Positions 53,433 through 60,233 of a DNA stretch of 64,000 nt are shown here, piece after piece. Position 1 is the stretch's first letter, and each line of letters opens with the position of its first letter. The notes beneath the pieces were generated by a model. That model ran no database searches, had not been told where the DNA came from, and saw only the letters and a list, made by a program, of their open reading frames with translations. The DNA comes from Propionispora sp. 2/2-37 (GTDB lineage Bacteria; Bacillota; Negativicutes; Propionisporales; Propionisporaceae), in the NCBI RefSeq assembly GCF_001298735.1, contig NZ_CYSP01000001.1, positions 124,001 to 188,000 on the forward strand, read 5' to 3'. The position numbers and the translations under genes are program-made.

Positions 53433-55235
53433 ATGGATACAATGGCAGGTTTAAAACGGACACATGCATGCAATGACTTGCATAAACAGCAGGATGGAGA
53501 AGAAGTAGTTTTATGTGGCTGGGTAGCGCGTCGCCGCGACCACGGCGGTTTAATATTTATTGATTTAAGAGATCGTTCGGGTATTGTGCAAATTGTGTTT
53601 TCACCGGATGTAAACCAGGAAGCTTTCAAAAAGGCGGAAACCGTACGTACGGAATATGTTCTCTGCATACGTGGCAGAGTAGGACTGCGCTCAGCAGAAA
53701 CCGTGAATATGAATGTGGCCACGGGGGAAGTGGAAGTATATGGTGAAGAATTGCGTATTTTGAATCAGGCTAAAACTCCTCCTTTCTATATCCAGGATAA
53801 TATCGATGTCGATGAACTACTTCGTTTAAAGTATCGTTATCTGGACTTAAGGCGCCCCGAGATGCAGCGCAATTTAATTTTGCGGCATCGTGTCACGAAA
53901 GCAATGAGGGATTTTTTTGATAAGCAAGGTTTTCTGGAAATCGAAACACCCATGCTGATTAAAAGTACACCGGAAGGGGCCCGTGATTATTTGGTGCCAA
54001 GCAGAGTCAATCCGGGAAAATTTTTTGCCTTGCCACAATCTCCGCAGATCTTCAAACAAATATTGATGGTTGCCGGAATGGAGAGGTATTTTCAGATCGC
54101 ACGCTGTTTCCGCGATGAAGACTTAAGAGCGGATCGTCAGCCGGAATTTACTCAGCTTGATATTGAGATGTCTTTTATTGACCGTGAAGAAATTTTAGTT
54201 ATGATGGAAAATATGATTGCACAATTGTTTAAAGAAATTATGGATATTCAGATACCAACCCCTTTTTTGCGGTTGAGTTATGAAGAGGCTATGAATCGTT
54301 ATGGTTCAGATAAGCCGGATATCCGTTTTGGTATGGAACTGGTTGACATTTCGGAAGCGGTCCGGGGGTCGGATTTTAAAGTTTTTGAGACTGTATTACG
54401 CAACGGTGGCCAAGTTAAGGCAATCAATGTAAAGGGATATGCGAATATTGCCAGACGCGAACTGGATAGTCTGGTTGATTATGTCGCGACTTATGGTGCT
54501 AAAGGACTGGCCTGGATTTGTAATACGGCTGAGGGAATTAAATCGCCAATTACTAAATTCTTTTCTGAGGAAATTATCGCCAACATCTTTTCTGCTGCCG
54601 AGGTTAAAGAGGGGGATCTATTGTTAATGGTTGCCGACAAACCGGCGACTGTTGCGGCAGCTTTGGGTCAATTACGGTTGGAAATGGCCCGCCGTCTGGA
54701 CTTGATCGATCCCAATAAACTCTCCTTTTTATGGGTTGTGGATTTCCCAATGTTTGAATATGACGAAGAGGAGAAACGTTGGATAGCCATGCATCATATG
54801 TTTACGTCACCGCGCGACGAGGACATTGCCTATTTGAACAGTGATCCTGGCCGCGTTAAAGCGAAAGCCTATGACATGATTCTTAACGGAACCGAGATTG
54901 GCGGTGGCAGTATACGAATTTATAATCGTGATCTGCAGGAAAAAATATTCAAGACAGTCGGTTTTTCCGCCGAAGAAGCTATGGATAAATTTGGCTACAT
55001 GCTGGACGCCTTTGAGTATGGGACTCCTCCGCACGGTGGCATTGCTTTCGGACTGGATAGAATGATTATGATCATGGCGAAACGTTCTTCTATTCGCGAT
55101 GTTATAGCCTTCCCGAAGACACAAAGTGCTACCGACGTTATGAGCCAGGCTCCGTCTGAGGTCGCTCCGGCCCAGTTAAAAGAACTTTCTATTAAAACGG
55201 ATATCGTACAGAAAAAAACAGTCCATAAACAATAG
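53433..55235 (+). CDS. aspS: Aspartate--tRNA ligase
   Basis: A 600-residue class II synthetase of the bacterial type: an N-terminal OB-fold anticodon domain (LCGWVARRRDHGGLIFIDLRD, core WVARRRDHGG), motif 1 near LIKSTPEGARD, motif 2 FRDEDLRADRQPEFTQLD (core DEDLRADRQPEF), a GAD insertion (about 280-420) and motif 3 GIAFGLDRMIM. The length and insertion show it is not the archaeal form. Whether it charges only tRNA-Asp depends on whether gatCAB exists elsewhere. hisS-aspS is a common Firmicutes pair. Confidence 0.97.
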   Translation: MDTMAGLKRTHACNDLHKQQDGEEVVLCGWVARRRDHGGLIFIDLRDRSGIVQIVFSPDVNQEAFKKAETVRTEYVLCIRGRVGLRSAETVNMNVATGEVEVYGEELRILNQAKTPPFYIQDNIDVDELLRLKYRYLDLRRPEMQRNLILRHRVTKAMRDFFDKQGFLEIETPMLIKSTPEGARDYLVPSRVNPGKFFALPQSPQIFKQILMVAGMERYFQIARCFRDEDLRADRQPEFTQLDIEMSFIDREEILVMMENMIAQLFKEIMDIQIPTPFLRLSYEEAMNRYGSDKPDIRFGMELVDISEAVRGSDFKVFETVLRNGGQVKAINVKGYANIARRELDSLVDYVATYGAKGLAWICNTAEGIKSPITKFFSEEIIANIFSAAEVKEGDLLLMVADKPATVAAALGQLRLEMARRLDLIDPNKLSFLWVVDFPMFEYDEEEKRWIAMHHMFTSPRDEDIAYLNSDPGRVKAKAYDMILNGTEIGGGSIRIYNRDLQEKIFKTVGFSAEEAMDKFGYMLDAFEYGTPPHGGIAFGLDRMIMIMAKRSSIRDVIAFPKTQSATDVMSQAPSEVAPAQLKELSIKTDIVQKKTVHKQ

Positions 55236-55269
55236 AAAATATTGGAACATGAATCCGATGCGTGAAAAC

Positions 55270-55298
55270 TTGCAATTGATGAAATTTTTTGATAATAT
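55270..55298 (+). promoter_or_regulatory. Promoter of the 6S RNA gene
   Basis: TTGCAA (55270-55275) and TAATAT (55293-55298) with a 17-base spacer place the start near 55305, at the 5' end of the predicted 6S RNA. Confidence 0.6.
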
Positions 55299-55304
55299 AA
55301 AACT

Positions 55305-55505
55305 GTAGATTTCTTCTAAAACCCTGCTATGTTCGTGGGGGCCGATGTTTTGAGCCAACATCTTAATTAAGGGAGCCTGACTCTGGTTATGGCGTGTAGG
55401 CCTTTTTTAAGGAAACATAAAGTAAGCAGGAGGGTACCCACCTGCTGGGGCAGGTTCAAAACAACGGTGATGGTACGGCATGGTGGGGAGGAGGTTCTTC
55501 TCTAA
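55305..55505 (+). ncRNA. ssrS: 6S RNA (SsrS/BsrA type)
   Basis: The roughly 200-base interval is non-coding and forms the 6S layout. The 5' end (TTCTTCT, then CCCTGCTATG at 55322-55333) pairs with the 3' end (CATGGTGGGG and GGAGGAG around 55478-55497) as closing stem. The interior contains GCCGATGTTTTGAGCC and the GGGAGCCTGACTCTGG block recalled from Firmicute 6S RNAs. It lies directly downstream of aspS, where Bacillus has bsrA. 6S RNA mimics an open promoter and sequesters sigma-A RNA polymerase. It has its own promoter and terminator. Ends are estimates. Confidence 0.75.
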
Positions 55506-55509
55506 ATGA

Positions 55510-55547
55510 CCTAAGCATTCTTTATAATAAAGATGCTTAGGTTTTTA
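55510..55547 (+). terminator. Intrinsic terminator of the 6S RNA gene
   Basis: CCTAAGCAT (55510-55518) pairs with ATGCTTAGG (55533-55541), followed by TTTTTAT. Confidence 0.85.
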
Positions 55548-55642
55548 TATTGATAAATGCAGAGTGCTATAAGATAACTTTGAAGATAAAATAGCCGCAT
55601 CAAAGGGCGACATATGATACAATAAAGCAAAAAGGTGAAATC

Positions 55643-56989
55643 ATGGATTTATTTTCCTATGAGCTAGAACAGGATAGAAAAGCCAGCCAGCCGCTGGCTG
55701 CACGCATGCGTCCGGAAAGTCTGGAAGAGTTTATCGGACAAGAGACGATTCTTGGTAAAGGAACATTTTTACGGCGGATGATTGAGGCGGATCATATTCC
55801 GTCCATAATTTTGTTTGGACCGCCGGGAACGGGCAAAACAACATTGGCTACGGTCATTTCCAATACAACGGGGTGTCATTACGAGCAGCTGAATGCTGTC
55901 GCTGCAGGTGTTGCAGATATTCGGAGGGTAACTGAGGATGCTAAAGAAAGGTTACTAATGCAGCGGCAGCGAACGCTTTTATTTATCGATGAAATTCATC
56001 GTTTTCATAAGGGCCAGCAGGATGCTTTGCTGCCTTATGTGGAAGATGGAACAATTATTTTGATTGGTGCAACAACAGAAAATCCGTATTTTGAAGTGAA
56101 TTCCCCCTTATTGTCCCGCATGCGGGTAATACGTTTGCAACCGTTGGACAAGCAGGATATGATCCGAATTCTTAAGCAGGCACTGCAAAATAATAATCGC
56201 GGCCTGGGACAAAAAGGGATCAAGGGCGATGATATGGCGTTAGAAATGATTGCCATACTGGCAAACGGGGATGCCAGAACCGCTTTAAATATCCTGGAAC
56301 AGTCGGTGGATATGCTGGAGGCCGAGGAGGGGAAAAAATTAACCGTTGATTTTGTGCGTTCTGTCAGCGATGAAATAACTCCGCTGTATGATAAAAGCGG
56401 AGATCAGCATTACGATGTTATCTCGGCATTTATAAAAAGTATGCGGGGATCGGATCCGGATGCAGCCTTGCATTACCTGGCAAGGCTGCTGGCGGCAGGG
56501 GAGGATGTTAAGTTTATCGCCCGGCGGCTTGTCATCTGTGCTGCTGAGGATGTGGGCAATGCCGATCCACAGGCACTTAACCTGGCTATGTCGGCGGCAC
56601 AGTCTGTCCAATTTGTCGGTATGCCGGAGGCTCGTATTCCTCTGGCGCAGGCGGTTATATATATCGCCTGTGCCCCGAAAAGCAATGCCGCTTATGTTGC
56701 AATTGACCGGGCTTTACGAGACGTAAAAACGAAAGATTGCGGGCAGGTACCGTTCCATTTACGGGACGCTCACTATAAAGGGGCCCGGCAATTCGGCCAT
56801 GGTGAGGGTTACCAGTACCCCCATGACTATGAGGACAGTTTTGTCCGGCAGCAGTATTTGCCGGATAACATTTTCGATGCTGTTTATTATGAACCGACCG
56901 ATAACGGGCAGGAAGCGCTGCTGGGAAAACGCTTGCAGGCAATACGCCAGAAGATGAACAAGGCAAAGAAAAAGGGTAACCCGCAATGA
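55643..56989 (+). CDS. rarA: Replication-associated recombination protein A (RarA/MgsA)
   Basis: A 448-residue AAA+ ATPase of the clamp-loader group that acts at stalled forks. Walker A GPPGTGKT is at 59-66, Walker [24 protein letters not shown] (core FIDEIHRF), sensor 1 LIGATTENPYFE, and the C-terminal tetramerisation domain with YPHDYEDSFVRQQYLPD (core YPHDYEDSF). AAAAGGTG precedes the ATG. The gene is convergent with lgt; the 40-base gap holds only a weak imperfect hairpin. Confidence 0.95.
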   Translation: MDLFSYELEQDRKASQPLAARMRPESLEEFIGQETILGKGTFLRRMIEADHIPSIILFGPPGTGKTTLATVISNTTGCHYEQLNAVAAGVADIRRVTEDAKERLLMQRQRTLLFIDEIHRFHKGQQDALLPYVEDGTIILIGATTENPYFEVNSPLLSRMRVIRLQPLDKQDMIRILKQALQNNNRGLGQKGIKGDDMALEMIAILANGDARTALNILEQSVDMLEAEEGKKLTVDFVRSVSDEITPLYDKSGDQHYDVISAFIKSMRGSDPDAALHYLARLLAAGEDVKFIARRLVICAAEDVGNADPQALNLAMSAAQSVQFVGMPEARIPLAQAVIYIACAPKSNAAYVAIDRALRDVKTKDCGQVPFHLRDAHYKGARQFGHGEGYQYPHDYEDSFVRQQYLPDNIFDAVYYEPTDNGQEALLGKRLQAIRQKMNKAKKKGNPQ

Positions 56990-57029
56990 AAATGGATACC
57001 CCTTTCGAGAATAAGAATATTCGGATTTG

Positions 57030-57833
57030 TTACTGCTTGCGCGGGGCTTTAGGCGGGGTGTGAATGCGTTCGCCCTTGGCACCGACCCAACAAAAAAGAA
57101 CGGTGCCGATCAAAATAACTGCTAAACTGGTAAGCTGTGCCGACTTTAAGCCCCACAGCAGTGTTGTATAGTCACCGCGCAAGAATTCCAGGAAGAAACG
57201 GGCCGTAGAGTAAAGAATGGCATAGAGGATGAAAGTCTGTCCCTTGGCATGATTGGTTGTGCGAAAGAGCAGTAATAGAACGAAGATGACAACATCTAAC
57301 TGTCCCTCCCATACTTCGGCGGGCCACAACGCCTGGTTGCCATAGACATGATGGGCCAGGGTCGTATCCGGGTACAGAATGCCGAAATTACTGCCCGTGG
57401 GACGGCCAAAAGCGTCGCCGTTTAACAAATTAGCGGCACGGCCCAGCGCTTGTCCAATGATAAGAGACGGGGCGGCAACGATATCGGCAAAGGCCCAAGT
57501 ATCGATGTTATGCCGTTTCGTGTAAATATAACCTGTTATAGCGCCAAAAACAACGCCACCCTGGATTGCCATGCCACCTTGCCAGACAAAGGGGATTTCC
57601 AGCAGATGGTTTTGATAGTAACCCCAGTCAAAGAAAAATACATCCCACAACCGTGCACCGATAATACCGGCTATACCGCAGTAAATTCCTATGTCAGGGA
57701 CATGCTGGTGCCAGCGGCCGTCCTGTTTGGCAAAATAATAGGCTGTACAAGTTGCCAAAATGATACTCAGACTAAGTACCAATCCATAGGCACGAATGGG
57801 AAAATCTCCAATAAAAAATAAATATTGATGCAT
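57030..57833 (-). CDS. lgt: Prolipoprotein diacylglyceryl transferase
   Basis: Transfers a diacylglyceryl group from phosphatidylglycerol to the lipobox cysteine of prolipoproteins, in the cytoplasmic membrane. 267 residues, about seven helices. The signature GRAANLLNGDAFGRPT is at about 131-146 with the essential Arg, and the earlier GARLWDV and FVWQGGMAIQGGV motifs are conserved. GGAGGTTTCCT precedes the ATG. The lipoprotein at 1271-2008 would be one of its substrates. Confidence 0.96.
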   Translation of the reverse strand: MHQYLFFIGDFPIRAYGLVLSLSIILATCTAYYFAKQDGRWHQHVPDIGIYCGIAGIIGARLWDVFFFDWGYYQNHLLEIPFVWQGGMAIQGGVVFGAITGYIYTKRHNIDTWAFADIVAAPSLIIGQALGRAANLLNGDAFGRPTGSNFGILYPDTTLAHHVYGNQALWPAEVWEGQLDVVIFVLLLLFRTTNHAKGQTFILYAILYSTARFFLEFLRGDYTTLLWGLKSAQLTSLAVILIGTVLFCWVGAKGERIHTPPKAPRKQ

Positions 57834-57951
57834 AGGAAACCTCCTTGAAGTGACAGAGTATAGTTCTGCTTTGCGTATTTATAATACATGTATGGGCGAG
57901 TTTTTTTTATCAGTATAGTCGGTAATCCGGAAAATAGGGTGGTTTTATGAT

Positions 57952-58155
57952 ATGGAGGATTCCCGACAGGGTATTGGACAAAGAGTACCGCCCTTTATTG
58001 ACGGGGAACTTTCAGTGGATGGCCGCCCTGTGCCGGACAAATATTATCCTACGTTTTTTGTTTTACCTTTATGTATCCCCAAGAAATGCAGTACTAGGAG
58101 AGGTTTATTATCCACTGGCGGTCCTTGCTGCAAAAGCTGGCAGGAGCCACATTAG
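57952..58155 (+). CDS. Possible small Cys-containing protein, function unknown
   Basis: The 406-base gap between lgt and the CsoR-type gene contains this 67-codon frame. The product is Pro/Gly-rich with PPFIDGELSVDGRPVP and a C-terminal group of four cysteines (CIPKKC, CC). AGGGTGG lies nine bases before the ATG. A second frame starting five bases earlier is longer but less protein-like. Composition and ribosome site favour a real gene, but no family is recognised and it could be chance. Confidence 0.4.
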   Translation: MEDSRQGIGQRVPPFIDGELSVDGRPVPDKYYPTFFVLPLCIPKKCSTRRGLLSTGGPCCKSWQEPH

Positions 58156-58206
58156 TTTGACTGGATGCGGCGGGGAGTTTCCTTGTTTATAAAACTTTTA
58201 TAATAC

Positions 58207-58243
58207 ATAAGGTAGGCAAGCACGTGAGTGTTGCCTACCTTAT
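58207..58243. terminator. Bidirectional hairpin after the CsoR-type gene
   Basis: Thirteen bases at 58207-58219 pair perfectly with 58231-58243. On the minus strand it overlaps the stop codon of the CsoR-type gene and is followed by TTATAAAAGTTTT; on the plus strand it is followed by TTTAAAA. Confidence 0.7.
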
Positions 58244-58509
58244 TTTAAAAAACTTAACATTTGTTTCACGATCTGCTCAATCTTTTGTTTGTCGTCCGGG
58301 AGGTGTTTTTTATCGCATAAACATTCTACTGCGTTATTTTCCAAAATATACATACCAATTTTTTCAATAGAAGCCCTGATGGCGGAAAGTTGGATTAGCA
58401 CGCTGCTGCACGGCTGGTTTTCTTCCACCATGCGCTCAATGCCGGTAACATGGCCTTTTACATTCCTTAAGCGATTCAATACTTCTGTTTTGACATTCTG
58501 GCTACTCAT
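58240..58509 (-). CDS. CsoR/CstR family transcriptional repressor
   Basis: An 89-residue all-helical DUF156 repressor. LNRLRNVKGHVTGIERMV is the DNA-contacting N-terminal helix region (core RLRNVKGHVTGI). Of the three copper-binding positions of CsoR, two cysteines are kept (C34 and C63) and the histidine is replaced by Asn59. A 29-residue Cys-Cys spacing without His matches CstR-type persulfide sensors rather than copper sensors. ATG at 58509 has GAGGTG upstream. It is divergent from the TetR gene; no transporter or sulfur gene adjoins it, so its target lies elsewhere or is itself. Confidence 0.88.
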   Translation of the reverse strand: MSSQNVKTEVLNRLRNVKGHVTGIERMVEENQPCSSVLIQLSAIRASIEKIGMYILENNAVECLCDKKHLPDDKQKIEQIVKQMLSFLK

Positions 58510-58625
58510 GATTACACACACCTCGACGCTCTCCATTCAATATGTTTCTATTATAGGCTATTTGGCATGAATGTGCAATTAATTGCCTTGAACTAAGAAG
58601 GGTTTACAGTACGGTGAGCAGGGGA

Positions 58626-58671
58626 TAGACAAAATAAAATAGAAATGCTAGTATTTAATCAAGTGATTAAA
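58626..58671 (+). promoter_or_regulatory. tetR promoter with overlapping palindromic operator
   Basis: TAGACA (58626-58631) and TAGTAT (58649-58654) have a 17-base spacer. A perfect palindrome with a two-base centre, TTTAATCA-AG-TGATTAAA (58654-58671), begins at the last base of the -10 and covers the transcription start, a typical layout for autorepression by the TetR protein encoded 31 bases downstream. Confidence 0.65.
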
Positions 58672-58702
58672 CAATAGCTGATCTGGAGTAGGAGATATCA
58701 TT

Positions 58703-59299
58703 ATGGAAAAGGATACCCGTATAAAAATGATACAGTCGGCAACACCTTTATTTGCCCGCAAAGGTTTTGCCGGTGTATCAATCAGAGAACTTGCCGAAGC
58801 GGCTAAAGTCAATAGTGCGTTAATTGCATACCATTTCGGCAACAAAGAGGGACTATATGCCGCTGTGTTGGACGAGCAGTTTCGTCCAATCAGCGGTATG
58901 CTGGAGAATGCTTCCTTGCGCAAAATGAATCCATTGGAAGTAATTTTATATTATACGGAGAGTGTATACGCCATTCATAAAAGCAGTCCGTTTCTTATTC
59001 GCTTTCTTCACAGCGAATTAACTAATCCTACCGCCTGTTTCGACACCGTGGTAAAAAGGTATATTGGGCAGATCTATCCTTTTCTGTATAAAACCTTTGA
59101 AGAGGGTGTCAACAGCGGATATTTCAGTGCCGATCTTAATCCGAACTATGCCGTTTTGTCCTTGGCAGGTATTTTGAATTTTTATTTTATTGCCAAACCG
59201 ATGGCCATGGAGTTTTGGCCGCAGGAGCAGGTGCAGGATCAATCATACCTGATGCAGGCAGTTCGGATATATCTTAACGGTGTTAAGCGCCGCCAGTAA
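58703..59299 (+). CDS. TetR family transcriptional regulator
   Basis: A 198-residue regulator. The N-terminal helix-turn-helix is typical: RIKMIQSATPLFARKGF, then VSIRELAEAAKVNSALIAYHFGNKEGLY (core SIRELAEAAKVN and YHFGNKEGLY). The C-terminal ligand domain resembles the CecR/DUF1956-like group, though the ligand is not predictable. The 18-base palindrome upstream is the likely operator. No efflux pump or enzyme is co-oriented with it, so it may regulate only itself or a distant target. Confidence 0.92.
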   Translation: MEKDTRIKMIQSATPLFARKGFAGVSIRELAEAAKVNSALIAYHFGNKEGLYAAVLDEQFRPISGMLENASLRKMNPLEVILYYTESVYAIHKSSPFLIRFLHSELTNPTACFDTVVKRYIGQIYPFLYKTFEEGVNSGYFSADLNPNYAVLSLAGILNFYFIAKPMAMEFWPQEQVQDQSYLMQAVRIYLNGVKRRQ

Positions 59300-59309
59300 A
59301 GATTTTTTC

Positions 59310-59702
59310 TCACATTTGCTTGAGCCATTCTTCGAACTTTGCCAATAATTCATCGCGGGTTGACGCTACTTCCGAACCACGCCATTCCTGTCCGGTATCC
59401 CCGTCAATCCACAATTCTTTATTGGAAAAAGCGGTTGTTGGGGACAACTTTTCTTTAACAGCGGCCAGCATCCCATCCAACATGCTGTGTTTGACTGTTT
59501 TACGCAGTGCTTTGTTTCCGATTTTCTCTGTGGTTTTGACTTCGATGCCGTCCGGTCCCAGCTGTAGTTCTATGTGACTTAGCTGCTTCCCTTGTGTTTC
59601 GGCCGTATGAATTGCGTCTTTAGCCGTAACAGCGGCTTCTTGGCGAGTGATGGCATCGTCATAAACAGTTATTCTTACGTTGCCGATAATTAGCTTATAC
59701 AT
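59310..59702 (-). CDS. Conserved-looking hypothetical protein
   Basis: A 130-residue soluble protein, mixed alpha/beta, with no signal peptide, membrane segment or cysteine. The N-terminal MYKLIIGNVRITVYDD begins a predicted beta hairpin; a helical middle and an acidic tail (DELLAKFEEWLKQM) follow. A strong AAGGAGG precedes the ATG, so it is very probably expressed. Its 3' end lies ten bases from the convergent tetR. I do not recognise the family and propose no function. Confidence 0.65.
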   Translation of the reverse strand: MYKLIIGNVRITVYDDAITRQEAAVTAKDAIHTAETQGKQLSHIELQLGPDGIEVKTTEKIGNKALRKTVKHSMLDGMLAAVKEKLSPTTAFSNKELWIDGDTGQEWRGSEVASTRDELLAKFEEWLKQM

Positions 59703-59835
59703 GATAAGCCTCCTTTACCAAGTTTGCATGATAAAACTTATGAAGAAAACGGGTTAGATATGCTTTTAATTATGGATATTCTCTTATAATCCATACTGGA
59801 AGGATTAAATTTTCCACATAAGGTGATTTACCAGG

Positions 59836-59864
59836 TTGACTTTTCCTGGCGGTTACTATATACT
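59836..59864 (+). promoter_or_regulatory. Sigma-A type promoter of the T-box leader
   Basis: TTGACT (59836-59841) and TATACT (59859-59864) with a 17-base spacer; transcription would begin near 59871, at the start of the T-box Stem I. Confidence 0.65.
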
Positions 59865-59870
59865 ATAATC

Positions 59871-60104
59871 TGATAATCCGAGGAAACAGAGTAGTAGGCT
59901 CACTGGATGGTGCAGAGAGTTGGCGGTTGTTGCGAGCCAAACCGGAAGAAGCCGAACTCGCTGCGGAGGGGCAGGCGCGAGAGGTAGCGGCTGACGTGTG
60001 ATCAGCGTTAATGATCCAGAGAGGACGGCGCTGTAGTCGTCAAACAGGGTGGTATCGCGGGAAATGCTCGTCCCTGGCTTTATAAAGCCAGGGACGTTTT
60101 TAAT
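59871..60104 (+). promoter_or_regulatory. T-box leader controlling leuS (leucine specifier inferred)
   Basis: A T-box riboswitch that senses uncharged tRNA. The conserved T-box AGGGTGGTATCGCGGG is at 60046-60061, preceded by Stem I elements (AGAGAGTTGG, GTTGTTGCGAGCC) and followed by a strong terminator. In the specifier-loop region GAACTCGC the triplet CTC reads as a leucine codon, consistent with leuS downstream. Uncharged tRNA-Leu with anticodon GAG would stabilise the antiterminator and switch leuS on. The T-box is certain; the specifier assignment is read by eye. Confidence 0.92.
60069..60101 (+). terminator. T-box terminator hairpin
   Basis: CGTCCCTGGCTTTA pairs with TAAAGCCAGGGACG, followed by TTTTTA. 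Its 5' part is close to the T-box sequence, the competing antiterminator partner. Confidence 0.92.
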
Positions 60105-60233
60105 TATTGGCTTCAGCCAGTGGAGCGCGTGTGTTTTGCGCTCCACAATAAACCACCCGTTTTACGGGTAGTCTTGACTCATAATAAAAAATGCAGAGGT
60201 TTAGAATACGCGAGTATATAGGGAGGTTACTTA

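Noticed and set aside
57947..58192. An 81-codon frame overlapping the possible small Cys-rich gene
   Set aside because: Its start lies too close to the AGGGTGG site and the product looks like a shifted reading; the frame from 57952 is better.
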